From the NCBI GenBank assembly GCA_027382625.1, contig JAJKFJ010021728.1:1-64000 (forward strand): a DNA stretch of 64,000 nucleotides, written 5' to 3'. The position numbers and the translations under genes were made by a program. The notes under the pieces were generated by a model. The model did not search any database and was not told where the DNA came from. It was given only the letters and a program-made list of their open reading frames with translations. The stretch comes from Tetmemena sp. SeJ-2015. Lineage: Eukaryota; Ciliophora; Spirotrichea; Sporadotrichida; Oxytrichidae. Of the stretch, positions 9,245-21,859 are shown piece after piece; position 1 is the first letter of the stretch; each line of letters opens with the position of its first letter.

Positions 9245-12230
9245 ATGGATGAACTTTCAGAGAGGGATAACTCCTAATCACATAACACATAACTACTAAA
9301 TGAGGAAGATGAACATCAATTGTCTTCCCATCATAAATTATCCGCACTCGCCAGTAAAAACTCAAAGAATATTACTAGGAATTCCTCAGCGGTTAGAAAG
9401 GAATAATAAGAGCAGATGGCATAACCTGAAGGAGGGTCTGATTCTGAGTTAATCGCCCAGCTGAGAAATAACTTATAAGTCCTAGAAGAGAAGGTAAATA
9501 AGGTAGTAAAGACTTATTCTCTATTCATATACAAGAACCTACAAAATATTTCTCTATTTTACTTCAAGGATTTCTTATTTAGAGAGTTAAATTGGCTTAT
9601 AGATGTAGGAACAGTCGAGAGAAGCAGCTCAGAAACTAAACTCCTACGAGGAGCAAGTGCAGTCTTATTAAAAGAAACTAGCCTCCCTTGATGAACTTCA
9701 GGCTTTTAAACAAGAAGGAGAAGAGAGTGGGTCTATCGTGGAGGGACTCACTCGCAAGATTCAGATTCAAGTGGAGACTATGATCCTAGAGCAGGTCCAA
9801 ACTTTATTTAATGTATTATAATGATAATCTTTCTTAAAAAGTAAGCATTATTTCTGGATAAGAGTTCGTTCACCAAGATGGAGGCATCAATGTCAAAGCA
9901 GTCGAGTGATATTTAGGGGTAAATAGATAAGCTAAACAATAAGATGGAAGATATTGTGATCAGCAATAGCCATACCTAAAGTGCATAAGGAGAGCAGATT
10001 ATGAAACTGCTGGAGTTATGCTCTGAGATGTAGAGACTGCTTGATTAGAAGGCAGAGTAAGTGCATGTACAGAATAATTTCACTACCAAGGAAGAGGCTT
10101 TAGAGCTCATAAACAAATGCTTATATATGGGTCTGGTATAAGATACTTTGTCCTATATAGTCATTCATTTTGAATGAGAGCTGCGTAATTTAATCAACTT
10201 GCAAACTCCACTGGTGAAATTCAACGCTTTGAAGAGTGAAGTGACTCAAGAGTTTGACCAACTAGATAAGGATTTGCAAGAGCTCTACTATCAGAGGGAT
10301 GAAATAGACAACTTCCTCAACTAGAGCAAAGAAGAAGCCAAAGAGACGTACTTTACGATTGCAGAGCATGAACAGTTTAAAGAGAAGTTAAATAGCAGAC
10401 TTGACAAGGTGAGAAAAGAAATTAAGGCTCTTAATGAGGTAGACAAGCAACAACAGAAAGACATCAATTAGATAAAGTAGTTTAAGGTATTGGTGTATTA
10501 TAATTAAGGATGGATCTAAGTTTAGAGTCATCACTCATGAACAAGGCTGAACTCACGGAGACTCAGAGGCTGTGGGAGAATTTCCCAAATTACTGCAGCT
10601 ACCAATGTATTGTAATTCATAACAAGTTAAGCTTAATTTAACCAAGACTTAAAGGACCTATATTCCAAAGTAATGCCAACGCTAAATAAGTATGACGAGA
10701 AGATGCAGGAGATGTCACTGGGCTACGAGTAATCAATGGAGATGATAAGACGCTACGACGAGATCATGACTGAGAAAGCAAACAAGCTAGCCATCAAGGA
10801 GATTTATGAGCATTTGCCAGTCACCTATGTCAAATCCAGGAGCTATGAAGAAGAGTACGAACTCCACAAGACTCAAATTGGATAACTTTTCGAAGAGGCC
10901 AAACAAGTGAAAGAAAACCTCTAAGTCATCACAGAGAATAAGGATTTATCATTTATTATTTTTCAGAATATAGGCAAAGACATCCATGCGGCTGTGAGAA
11001 GGGCGACCACAACTCTCAAAGCTCAGCTATAAGGAGGAAGTGGAGGTGGAGCTGGGACGTCCAGTGGTATAAGTCTGAGTAATCCAGGGTCAGGGATAGG
11101 CTTGGACGGCAATGAGCTTAGGAAGATCCTGATTGCCAAGGTTGATAAAAATGAACTAGACAAAGTGATGCTTTTGAAGAGCAATAAGAGCGACGTGGAA
11201 GTAGCACTCAAGTCTATTGATATCCTGCACAAGCAAGTTTCTCATTAGATAGTCCTCTTCATAGAGTTGGTGAAGTTCCTCATGAATCCTGCTTCCAGCC
11301 CTCAAGAAAACCCCAAGTAACTTGAAAAGAAGAAGATGTTCATCTTGCAATAAGCGATCAATGTTTGCAGGTGGATTACTCAGTTCGATCCAGAGAATAT
11401 CAACAACGAAGATCTCATTCTCCCTCCTGAGTTGAGGTAACTTCAGGAGCATGCTAAGATGCTAGTGATGGAGTTTCCCAAGCTTGATCAAGTGGCTGAG
11501 TTGGCTTTGAGAAAGTACAAACTCAGAGATCAGACATCGGGCTTCAACTTATCGTATGAGACGAACAACTCGGTGCTTCAAAGTCCGAGTTAGCATTAGA
11601 AAACAATCAGTTAGAATAACAACATCAGTGGCTAGGCTCAGCCAGTGAGGTTTTTACTTAGTTATACTTAATAGATGAGGCAGTCTCCAAGAATTGACAA
11701 AGAACTTCTACCAAGTCAACAGCTTGACAAGTACATCTCTCTAACTCTTTCCTCAAGAGCTAAGAGAGGAGCAAACCATGAGAGAGCAAACATATCCACA
11801 CAGCGTAACACCAACTAAACCATTCATCTAAACACAAAAGCCAAGTCTCTGTAAGTTATTAAGATCAGTATTTAAATCATGATTGTAGGATGAGAAATGG
11901 GGCTCGATATGCTGCTCTCAGTAACACTATCGGAAACCAAAATGCAAATCCTCTTACCAATCAAACCTTTAACGAAATCAATTCTCTTTAAAACTATAAT
12001 GAGTTTTATGCCTTAATTAAACTTGATCTCTATCAAGTAATAACATACCATCCTTTGGATTTGCTAGCTTGAACACTACCAGATAAAATTTTGGAGAGTA
12101 GGGAGGATACTTGGATGATAAATTCACCATGTCTATAAGCAACAGCCAAGAGTCACCCATGACAACGAGACATCATCCAATATTCAGCTAAATCGCTCAA
12201 CAACCCTTAAGTTTGCCTCAACTCAAATGA
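9245..12230 (+). CDS. Long coiled-coil protein
   Basis: ATG at 9245 (MDELSERDNSQSHNTQLLNE), TGA at 12228. Most of the about 900 residues are heptad-rich: LIAQLRNNLQVLEEKVNK, EAAQKLNSYEEQVQSYQKK, KLNNKMEDIVIS, EIDNFLNQSKEEAKETY, DKVRKEIKALNEVDKQQ. A Gly/Ser linker (QGGSGGGAGTSSGISLS) precedes a second helical block around GNELRKILIAKVDKNELDK and QAINVCRWITQFDPENINNE. The tail is Gln/Ser-rich with LSLPQLK at the end. This type is common among ciliate basal-body and cortical proteins, but no family is recognisable. Frame breaks at about 9500-9600, 9795-9841, 10140-10200, 10490-10620 and 12030-12090 mark introns or IESs that I only partly resolved. Confidence 0.65.
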
Positions 12231-12239
12231 TTATTTGAA

Positions 12240-14559
12240 TTACCTATAGCTAAATATCCCACCTAGAATTTTAATTTCCTCATTTTCTTAAACTGACTAA
12301 TCCATAAAGATACATTGTTGAATAATTTAGATAACTTAAATATTACAGAGTGTTTTTTTCAAGATAGAGTGACTGATTAATTCGAAAATGGAAATGTTGC
12401 TTTGTTCTGGTATTTATGGGTATAATCCCGACAGGAGTAACTGCTGCTGCTAACTCAGTTGAACCAAAGTTGTTAATTAACCTTCTAGTCTGCTTATCTT
12501 GCCTAGTAGGGAAGTTATTTCATTTTAAATATTTCTATGAGGTGAAAAAAGGTTTATAGTTATTAGTAGGAATAGAATGAAGAGGATGATTTCGATTCTG
12601 TATTCGAATAAGTAGAATTTGTAGTCACCAACAATCTTGAGCGCCTTCTCTTGGAGAGATAGATCTTTAACTAGTTTGACTTCACTTTAAGCGTTGGCTC
12701 CTTTCTTTTCTGCAAATATCTTATTTGACTTTTCGATTCCGTGGCCAAGTTATTTCTTGTTTGCAGGTTGAGGGGCTTTCTTTTCTTTGAACATGATGCC
12801 TCGCTTCTTGACCCAATCTACGTACTCAGTCCACACGTCTTTGAAAGCCCTTTTAAGAAGAGCTCATGATCTTGGACTTGAATATGGTTGATTTGTAGAA
12901 TATTATCTGTGCTGATATACGAACCACGCACACATTCACCCAATATATTTAATAGATGTTAGAGATGTGTTGTAAGAAAACTTTATTAGCTCCAGGCTGT
13001 GGTGCGACAACTAGGAATTCTTCCTCAATTGAAAAAAGGTGTCACAGTAAGGGACTCCAGAGCATTTAGAAAGAATCTTCATCAGCAGCTTGGAGTCTGT
13101 CTTCTCTAACAGTTTGATGTACTTTGTTGTTGGCGATACCTTCACAATAAATAAGCTAATCCTTATGATTAGACAAAAGGATTGTCTTTGATTTATATTT
13201 CAGCGAAGAGCTACGACGATTAGATAACTTGCTTGCCATCATACTCCTCAGCTGCTTCGGGAATTATCCAATCCTAGGATTGTACTTTCTGCTCTCCTCT
13301 CTCCAGATAGAACTTTTCAATATTATAATCTATAATAAATTAAAGAGTTTTTTTCGAAAGAGTTGGAGCCTGAGTGGATGCAAATAGTGTTGAAGTAATC
13401 ATTAACACTCATCTGCAAGCAAATTTTCTCCAGCTCATTATAGTTCTCTGGCAGGGGATAGGGCTCGCATAGTTTTTCTAGTTCCTCTTTGGTTATATAT
13501 TCGAGTGCGTTATCTAATGACAGTAATATGAAAAACATTATATCTTTCAGAGACTTAGTCCTCTCACTGCTGATTTCATTGAGGCCCTAAGCTTTCTCAA
13601 GTTAGATCTAGACTCCTCCACTGCTCACAACTTTGTTCTCCTTTCATTAAAATAGTTCAAAAGCACTATTTGGTAGATTCCTTATTAGAGTTAGATCTGT
13701 CTCCTAAAACATTGTCTGCTTTTCCTGAAAAAGAGCGGCTCTGATCCCCTATCGAGTCTACTACCTTAACTTCCTCGACAACTATGTTTACATCTTGACT
13801 CTGGTCAAGGTTAACACTTAATCTCTTAACAGATTTGTCTGCTGACTAGCCACTACCATTAAGTATCGCCTAAGATGCAACTGATGCTCCAAGTAACGAT
13901 TCAATCTAATATAGAACAAAAATAACAGAAAAGGGAAAGGATTCCAAACCTGAGCCGGAGTTATCAAGAGCTTTGGACTTTGCCGCGCCGTTGCCATCGC
14001 TAGGATTTGAAGCTAGCTGCTATTGTGATGGTGATGAACTACTAAGCGATGGATCAGTTAGTCTTAATAAATAATATAGATACTATCTTTGTGTTGACTA
14101 GGAGATGCCACTTATTATATTCATTTAGCTCTGATAGTCCTCGACTGTACTGTCTAGCTCATTATCTTCCTCACTCTCCACCTTTCCTTCTTGAGCATGA
14201 GGAGATACATTCTGCCACAGTTTGTGAATGATGTTGAAAGTTTTGGTACAGTCACTGAAGCTTTGGAACTTATAGCTCTTGGGTTTGCCTGATGCAGACT
14301 GCGTCTGCGAGTAGATCTTAATGGCCTTGATGATTCCGATGGACCTGGCTTTGCTAACCTAAGTAACCTCTCCCAGGGGTATGATTAGCTTTTTGGTAAT
14401 GCCCATGATGCTTGAATAGAAGCAGATGTAGTTCTCAGTCAGGTACATTCGGCCCGTGTGCAAGATTCCAGACTTGAACGCACATCCAAAGTCATCGAAG
14501 ATTACCTCCTTCTTGGGCAAAGAGAAAAGCTCGCGTACTTGTGTTTATGAAGATGTCAT
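12240..14559 (-). CDS. GRAM-VASt domain membrane protein (sterol-transfer type)
   Basis: ATG at 14559 opens MTSSQTQVRELFSLPKKEVI, directly followed by a GRAM domain: FDDFGCAFKSGILHTGRMYL, ENYICFYSSIMGITKKLIIP, SIGIIKAIKIYSQ, YKFQSFSDCTKTF. Further on are pieces of a VASt domain: FNTICIHSG, FYLERGEQKVQSQDWIIP, SGVPYCDTF, IEEEFLVVAPQPGANKVF. Near the C-terminus lies one membrane anchor (YLFEYRIEIILFILFLL) followed by a short coiled coil (ISRLEGQLTTLV). This architecture matches the Lam/Ysp/Aster and VAD1 families, which move sterols at membrane contact sites. A 2-nt frame slip at a six-T run splits the VASt segment. The exact 3' end (between about 12240 and 12420) is uncertain and could abut the end of the convergent coiled-coil gene. 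Confidence 0.75.
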
Positions 14560-14827
14560 TTGATTGTATTAGTGATTGAATGAGAAAACTTGTAGATTAG
14601 GAAGTTCCTACTGTGTGTGATTTAATGGAAGATAAAGAAGATATAATTATATTAAAATTAGATCAAATTATTAATAAGCCAGCTCCCCTACTCCTATTCA
14701 TCAGATAAGGGACGAGCTTCACACTATGTTATAAATACCAAAGAGTCAAAAATAGCTTTAATTACGTGTGTTTAAGATAGATGACCGAATATTTCTAAAT
14801 ATATCTTTATTTTCAAATTGGAATTAA
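14560..14827. other. Divergent spacer
   Basis: 268 bp of AT-rich DNA between the start codons of two divergently transcribed genes; presumably holds both promoters and, in a gene-sized chromosome, the telomere addition sites. No distinct motif seen. Confidence 0.4.
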
Positions 14828-15359
14828 ATGCAACTTGCTTATAATCATTTCTGTTTTGTTTTGAATGTGATCATCCCAGGTAAGTTAAGTATTAAATTTA
14901 ACTTATTCTACTATAATGAATCTAAGTTAAGGGAATTATCTAGAGCAATAACTTTTGATATAACAACTAGCTGCTATTTATTGAAGCAATACTATTTTGC
15001 ATTTTCTCTTCTGCAAAGTTCAAGAATGTTTTTCATAACTCACTTTGAATTACTGCAGTACTAGTAGCATCTTTTAATCGTTGAGCTTTTGCTTCCTTAT
15101 TCCTTTAGCAATTTCTAATAAATTCTTTGTAGGTCTGGGAACTATGATAATCAGTGGCTTCTCCGAGAAGTGGTCCAAGACTCTGTTCATGGTGGGTGTG
15201 TTCCAGCTTTTCCTGGCTTACATCCTGATCGGCTGGGTGTTCTCAATTTACTGGGGTGTTTTGATCGTCCGCAAGTCCTGGGAAGACCAAACTGAGCTCC
15301 AAAACTTCCTCGAAAAGACAAACGTCAGGAGCGATTCAAACCCTCCTCCCAGGCGTTGA
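14828..15359 (+). CDS. Small Spec3/Stum-like membrane protein
   Basis: ATG at 14828 (MQLAYNHFCFVLNVIIPG), TGA at 15357. Removing one GT-AG intron (14880-15132) gives a 92-95 residue protein with ...VLNVIIPGLGTMIISGF, then GVFQLFLAYILIGWVFSIYW and a polar tail ending NVRSDSNPPPRR. The order N-x-IxPGxGT then two membrane segments with GWxxSIYWG resembles the Spec3/Stum family, small two-pass proteins linked to cilia and mechanosensation in animals. Family assignment is by motif only. The exons are GC-richer than the intron and carry no in-frame Gln stop codons. Confidence 0.7.
14880..15132 (+). other. 253-nt intron, possibly carrying an IES
   Basis: Starts GTAAGTTAAG and ends TTCTTTGTAG; joins CCA G to GT CTG GGA ACT. 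It is much longer than the other introns (mostly 19-90 nt) and very AT-rich, so it may itself contain a germline-limited insert that would be removed at the DNA level. Confidence 0.75.
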
Positions 15360-15566
15360 TCTCTCCTCACTAGGAGTGGATGACATATAAGAAACGCTAA
15401 ACTCAAATAATACAAATTTTCATACAGCTTATCGTGTGTTTTAAATTCTCTAAGTCTTCAATTATCTCAAAGTCACACTTGCACAATAATAATGTATATA
15501 ATTGTTCTCACTCGCTCTAATATAAACGCACGGTTTAAATTCAAAACACCAACGCTAAATTAATTA

Positions 15567-16904
15567 TCATAACATCCTCTGATGTGAGAATTAAGTGAGA
15601 GTGCATTTTATGAAACGAAAACAGAGATATTGCCAGGGAGACTTGACCTTGGGGACGTCAGTGATTAGAGCCCACACTTGTCTGTCCTTGTCATCGACTG
15701 AGAGCACTCGATCCTTCACAAATTGCTTGGTCTGCTCTACCTTGTTATTTCCGTCGCCCTAATACCCACTTAGCAACTTTCATTTCCCCAAAGATAGCAA
15801 ATATAGTAACAACACTTTTATCTCAACTTAAAAAAGCAAGCTTTAAATGTATTCTCATATTTTTATTAAACTTACGTCCATATTGCACTTGCTTGTTCTT
15901 TATATTATGAATTATTTAAATTATTAACTCCTTAATTAAAATAAAATGCTCTTCTCTTAGATGCTGATATAAAAGGAATTAATACTTTGAACTAAAATAG
16001 TGACATGCTTGAATGAGTTATAAGATTTGAAAAGTTTAATTTTATTTGTCTTTCAGTATTTGAAGGGATAACTTCTAATTCTATACCATGAAACTTGTAG
16101 GGATAAATTCTGTATGATATTTTATTTCAATCTGAACCTAAGGTGTGAGTCACTCCTCCACCTCCTGCTTACTATCTAATTATCGGATATATCTAATTGG
16201 AAATCTAATGATTTAATTTAGTTTGATAGTGAAAAGTGTCTACTGGCTTGGTACTGGAGGAGCCTGCTCTCCTCACTTCGACTTTAAAGTCTTTGATGTA
16301 CCTGAGATCGTTGCCCTTCAAAGTTAGGTGTGTGTACGTGTTTTTGCAGCACTCTATCAAGTACTGTCTGTCGGGGTATATGAATTTGCTTGTGTTGTTA
16401 AGCACAAAAGCATGGGCACTGAAACACTTCTTCTAAGAATAAATATACAATTCATGTACATACAAACCTTGATTTGAAATTTGATAATTATTTTAAGAAA
16501 GAGCATCATCATGCTTCTTGAGTGTCATGGCTTGTGAAAAACTTGCATTACTTTGCTAGTCAGGACTACCAATATAATGGCTCGAATCTACATCAGCCCC
16601 TCCCTGATTAGATGCCCCATACCCGTTTATTCCCTGCCCAAATCCCTCTTTGCACCCTGCGAACCCTTCCATATTGAGGTCTGAGTCCTTATCAACTTCA
16701 GTTGACAGTCACTATTATCCTATCATGAACCATTGGGAAGCCCTCGAAAGTATTCAATATCTGTAGTTCTCTCTCGTCATGCTAAATGCAAAACCCTCTC
16801 ACTCTAAATCCTTCCTACTTCTAGAGAGTTGCAATCGATTTCTGTCCCCACTGCTTCAACTTTCCACCAAAAACCAGTGAGTGATCTCGAAGATTATCAA
16901 TCAT
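15567..16904 (-). CDS. Unidentified protein
   Basis: ATG at 16904 (MIDNLRDHSLVFGGKLKQWG), TGA at 15569-15567. Pieces in order: RVRGFCIQHDERELQILNTF, EVDKDSDLNMEGFAGCKEGF, a Gly/Asn/Ser-rich stretch, KKCFSAHAFVLNNTSKFIYP, LIECCKNTYTHLTLKGNDLR, KDFKVEVRRAGSSS, GDGNNKVEQTKQFVKDRVLS and DDKDRQVWALITDVPKVKSP. No membrane segment or known domain was recognised. Joins near 15790-16205 and 16440-16500 fall in AT-rich DNA and were not resolved. A 7-bp ACTG-flanked slip near 16709 is needed to join the first two blocks. Confidence 0.5.
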
Positions 16905-17263
16905 TAGAAAATATAACAGTTTCGAATTAAATGAAGAACGCAAGGTATAGCTCAACTCAGAATCTCATTTGGATCGCAACCGAATTTCTAGGCCAAACTT
17001 TCCGGATTTGAGGGCCCGTAATGGAAAATAAAAGTCCCCTTGTTGAGTAGGTCTCTTTTATCACAGCAGTTTGAGGAACAGATTAATCCCATTACAATTA
17101 AATTTATGTTCCTACTTCTTCTGAATTAATCTTATTTTCAGATTTTGCAAAGTTATCTCCCTCTTTGATTTTAATCTCTGTTTTTTCCTTAAGAGTACGA
17201 TTTGAATTTGAAAGTTTCAAATTAAAGAAAATAATAGCACTTTAAATTAACAACAACTATAAA
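16905..17263. other. Divergent spacer
   Basis: 359 bp between divergent start codons. AT-rich, no tandem repeat or telomere-like run; short open stretches on both strands look like chance. Confidence 0.4.
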
Positions 17264-19457
17264 ATGGATCCACTTTATCAATCGATCAGAGAAGAAAATG
17301 AAAACCTTTCGAAGGCATTGGCATTTTTAGAAAAATAACTGGAGATCACAATCAGTAAGACTGACTTATTTTCAAATTGGTTTTATAACCTGTGGAATTA
17401 CTTTTAAGATTTTTTGGCACCTCATAAACGATTTTTTATAGTCGAGAAAGAGCAAATTAATGCACTGCACCTGGACTTTAAGGTTCACTATGAATAGATG
17501 ATGGGACAGAACAACGAATTCAAGAAAAGACTACATGAAGAGCACTAAGCATCCTTATAATGGTTTGTTTTGTATTCTCTAGTATTAAGCAAGGAAGGAA
17601 CTTGAAATAAATCATGAGCAAAGATTGAGTACAACAAAGTAAAAATCTTAAATTATAGCTTGTATTTGACTTTATGAGTGACCTGAAAAGAATTATTGAC
17701 GCACGCCAAAGAGAGGTAGAACAATTGTAGTAAAAGATGGCGTTACCAGTTGACTCCGATATTCTGCGCTTGAAACTTCAAAAAGACTTGGAGGGTAGAC
17801 ACAGACTAGAGCTTGACTAAAAACAGCAGGAAACAGATAGAGTGAGTGAACAATTTTATGAGGCCAAGAGACAAGTTGAAATCCTCAAGGCACAAATTGA
17901 AGCTCAAAAGCATGAACACGAGAGGGAACTGAATGATACTCGAGACAAGAACAGGTAGGAAGTACAAGAGATGGTGCTTGAAAATTAAGCACTGTAAGCT
18001 AGGTCTGATGATAAGAGAGATAGAGAGCTCATTAGATAACTCAGAAGAGATCTGGATGAGAACAAGAAAATCAAATACTTTTTCTATCTTACTATCACAA
18101 GAGAAGAATTGCCGAGTTGCTGACAGACACAAGTGACTTAAGAAGGGAAAGAGATCTTCTCAAGCTAGAGAAGAATGATCTAGTTTTGAAGACCTCTAAG
18201 GACATAGAGGATGAAAGAAACTCCAGGAGGTTGCTTTAATCTGAGTTCGACAGATAGACTTTCAAATTGCAGTCTACAGAAGAGGATAGATAAAAATTAC
18301 TCCTTAAGCTTGAGAAGAAACAAAACGAGATTGCTTAGGGCCAATTAGAGCGAAATAAACTTGATAATATACTGAGAGAGAAGGATTAATACATAGAAAC
18401 TCTAGCTAAATAAGCAAGCCAATTGAAAGAGGATACAAAATAACTTGAATAGCACCAAAATCATCTCATGAAGAGACTACAAGACTAGGAGGGAGAACAT
18501 TATGTAAGAGAAAGAAAGGAAAAGTCAAAACTACAGAAGGAAATAGAGATACTTACAAGATAGGTACAAGAATTAGAGAACACTAAACGCACTGAGATTG
18601 AAAAGGCACAAAGTGAGTTTGAAAGAATTCAAAGAGAGTTTCGTGTTGCACAAGAAGAGAAGCGTATGAGTTAAGGGAAGGTACAAGAGGTGCAGGCTGA
18701 GTTTGAAAACTACAGGAGATAATTTGAGCAGAAGAGAATTGAGCAAGAATAATATGAACAGGAGCTAAGGAAGCTACAAGAGAAGTATAGGGAGGCTATG
18801 CAGCAGCTTCATATATTGCAAACTGATAAGGAACATCTCGAAAGAAGCTTGCAAATCGCTTAAAACGAGGTTGCTAAGTTTCATTTTACTATATGAATTT
18901 TTGAATTAGCTCCTAAGTTCAACCAAGGTTTTGGAGAGGAATTAGCAATGAGAAATAAAGAGTCTGTCGAGCAAGCAGTAAGAATTAAAGAGTTAGTTGC
19001 GCAGAATGAGAAATTGAGGATTGAAAGTGTGAAAAAAATTGAAAGCTACAAGTCAAAGTATGTCGATTATAAGAACAAGCTGAAGCAGGCTAACAGCACG
19101 CTGTAGACCCTTGGAGAAAGAGTTGCTAAGTATGAGCTCTAAATGGTGGCTGAGAGAGAAAACCAATTCTCATCTGCTGATCCTCATACTGGAAGTTAAC
19201 TTAGAGGGGCAATCAGGAAAATTGTTGGAGCAGGTGGAAGTACAGATATGGCAAACGTCGCAAACCCTGGCGGGAGAGTTCAAGGATATCGCGCCGCATC
19301 GGGAGGTGCAGGAGCAGGCATGGGTCATTACTCAAGTTAGGGTGTGATTTCAGATCTCGGGGCAGAAGATTTTAACTTAATGGATCTGTAGAACGACAGG
19401 ATGAATGATGAAATTAAAAGACTTTTAGAGGAAAATAGAGTCGCTTTGAATAGATGA
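17264..19457 (+). CDS. Long coiled-coil protein, centriole/basal-body type
   Basis: ATG at 17264 (MDPLYQSIREENENLSKALA), TGA at 19455. After a short N-terminal part (INALHLDFKVHYEQMMGQNN) nearly the whole protein (over 650 residues) is coiled coil: KRIIDARQREVEQLQQKMAL, AKRQVEILKAQIEAQKHEHE, RRERDLLKLEKNDLVLK and so on. The C-terminus has a Gly/Ser-rich patch (GYRAASGGAGAGMGHYSSQG) and a last helix (NDEIKRLLEENRVALNR). The N-terminal part followed by one long coil is reminiscent of centrosomal/CEP-type proteins, but no signature is decisive. Introns at 17355-17441, about 17564 and about 18083-18110, and one frame-checked IES at 18881-18919. Confidence 0.65.
17355..17441 (+). other. 87-nt intron
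   Basis: Starts GTAAGACTGACTT, ends TTTTTTATAG. Removal keeps the frame and joins LEITI to EKEQINALHLDF. Confidence 0.6.
18881..18919 (+). other. IES, pointer CTAAGTT, 39 bp
   Basis: CTAAGTT at 18874-18880 and 18913-18919. Removing 39 bp keeps the frame, removes an in-frame TGA and gives QNEVAKFNQGFGEELAMR. Confidence 0.8.
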
Positions 19458-19586
19458 ATTATAATTTAGTTATTATGTTATAAGAATTATCAAATTAGTC
19501 AATCTCATTTTGAACTTCTAAAACCACTCTCAAAGAGCGCTATCGCTTCGAAAATCTAAGTCCACAAACTCCTTTAAACTGAACTT

Positions 19587-21669
19587 TCATAGAAAATAAA
19601 TTTGCAAATTAGATATGAACTTATCTCTTGGTATTCTCAGTTAGCCATCTGGGTTTTTTCCTTCAACATAGCTCTTAAGTAATGCATTTGGAGTTTGATC
19701 AACCAAAACTCTATATTTTTTGACTTTGTTCTCAGAAAGAGGAAATTCATATTAGCCTGGATTCAGATTCTTGCTAAGGTGAACTTGAATTACGAAATCA
19801 ATCAAACTTTTTTAGGAGATTTCTTGAACTACTTTTATCTTTCCTGATCTGATTCCCTCACTAATATCCACTTTGAAGCAAAGTTAGACAGTAAACTTAT
19901 CTACTTCTATTATCTCGAGGACTTTATAAATTTCCATAAAAGAATAACTCAAATTTCTCTAGATGACCTAGAGTTTTTTGTAATTTGAAAGCTCTGAAGA
20001 CAATACCTTTTCCTGCTTGAGTAATCTCCTTTATTTCAGGACTCTGATAGCTCACTTTTATATCTCTCTGCATGATTTCTAATTAGTTAATTTACTCATC
20101 TAAGTCTAACTCCAAAAACATCAAGTTCTAAATCACTGCTGCATTCAGCTATTCCTGCTGACTCTAAATCAAATAACTGATCATGCTTTAGTCCAGGGCA
20201 TCTCTAGACATACCTCCAACAGTCAAAATTTCGCTAGTCGTATCTTCTTTAACAATTACCAAATCAGAAAATGCCTTTTCCAGGTATGCTTGAGCTTTGG
20301 TATCTCTCTATTCAGAAAGTTCAAGAGCTTCCTCGAAATGGCTTCTGTAGCTCTCCTGTTCTTCAATTAAGTTTCTCAATAAAACCTTGCCTGCTGCTTG
20401 AGCGATTGTCTTAGAACTAAGAGCCTAAAGTTTTCAGGATTGGCGATCTGCTTGAGTAGACTTGCAACTCAGGTTACCTTTCAACCTGAAAGACTTCTGC
20501 TAGGAGATCTTCCATCTTATCTAAGTCATTATAACTTATAGAAACTGGATTGCGCCATTTAAGTTGTACCAGTGAAATGCTAAGTACTCCTGTGTAAATT
20601 TTCAAAGTGCTGTAAGCCATTTTTTAAGTCTTGAAAGTTAGTTTGCAAATTTTAGGACTGAGAGAGAGCTTGAACATGAGCGAAGCAAATCTAAAGGTCT
20701 TCCTGGGATTTTATTCCTGGGAATTATTCATAGCTTATCAAACCCCCTGCCTCTTGCACAAAAGCAGAAGACCTAGATTGTTTAAATGCTCTTGAAGAGG
20801 GCATATACTAGGAACCTTCAGACTTCTACTTCATTTAGTTTCTCGTATTTTTAGCTACCATTTAATTCCCCTCGACATTTCTGTTATCTTAGTTCTGCGG
20901 GTGCTAAGAAGTAAATGTAATATCCATTTCACTGTCCAGTTTTCCTGACTCTTCATAGATAACAGCATTATTGTTTCCATTAAATGTTCTTCTCTTTTCA
21001 TTGAGATCTTGATCAAAAGTGCCAACTTCTTCATCTCTAAAATTCTTTTGACTCCTATCAGAATCCAAGTATTTGCTATCGCTCCCAATTGAGAATCTTT
21101 GACCAGATATGCTTGATCTTTTACTTGCAAAACTAAAAAATAGGAGAATCTTAAATTTGCAGATCCAAATGATCCTCGACTCTTCTTATAATTATCGATA
21201 CTGAATCTAGCATGAATATTGCTGTTTCTTTTACTATTTTTTGTCTCATCTACTATCTATTGATTCTGTTTCAACATCTCAGCAAGCTTTGAATTTTAAA
21301 CTGGGATGTCATTTTGCCCACTATTCTAAGTAACCGTTCTCACTTAAGCAGTTTTGGCCTTACTATCTAATTGCTTAGAATGATTAATGCTTTACTGATA
21401 AGCAAGGGTCTTTGGTTTTGCAATTTGCAGTGTTTATTGCATTTGGGCGAAAGATGTCTCAGACACAGGCTTTAGTAAACTTTTGCGATGGGTGTCTATT
21501 TGCTGCTTCAAAATACTCAACCTCCCTGGGTTTGATTATTTGGTATCGTCACCATACTACCAATGACAATAATTTTCAAAAGTAGAAGATTAAAGAGAGA
21601 TTTTAAAATGCTAGTCTAAGTTTTAAGCCTTTTATTGTTCTTGTTCGCATCACTAAACGATATACTCAT
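19587..21669 (-). CDS. Unidentified protein with disordered N-terminal half
   Basis: Likely ATG at 21669 (MSISFSDANKNNKRLKTQT), TGA at 19589-19587. The N-terminal and middle parts are Ser/Asn/Gln-rich (KRSSISGQRFSIGSDSKYLD, VGTFDQDLNEKRRTFNGNNN, FTSQHPQNQDNRNVEG). The C-terminal part looks folded and beta-rich: VQLCFKVDISEGIRSGKIKV, LIDFVIQVHLSKNLNPGQYE, KVKKYRVLVDQTPNALLK, ending RIPRDKFISNLQIYFL. No family recognised. Frame breaks in the middle (about 20040-20600 and 21150-21600) indicate unresolved IESs or introns. Confidence 0.5.
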
Positions 21670-21859
21670 ATTAAAAACTAATATCTCCAAGCAGAGCATA
21701 AAATGGAAATATTGCTTGGCTCTTCCATGATTTCAGAGAGAGAATCTGACTTGTAATTGCCTCTTTGACTTTTTCTACTTCCATAAGTAGTCTGATTCAA
21801 TTTATTATATTTGTAATAAAGCATATTAAATTAATAATTTCATTTAAGTACAAACTAAA

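Noticed and set aside
17806..18132. 108-residue minus-strand ORF.
   Set aside because: Antisense to the coiled-coil gene; its apparent hydrophobicity comes from reversing Glu/Lys codons.
20855..21130. 91-residue minus-strand ORF starting MQVKDQAYLV.
   Set aside because: Another minus frame over the same bases gives the Ser/Asn/Asp-rich stretch that continues across the gene, so this ORF is out of frame.
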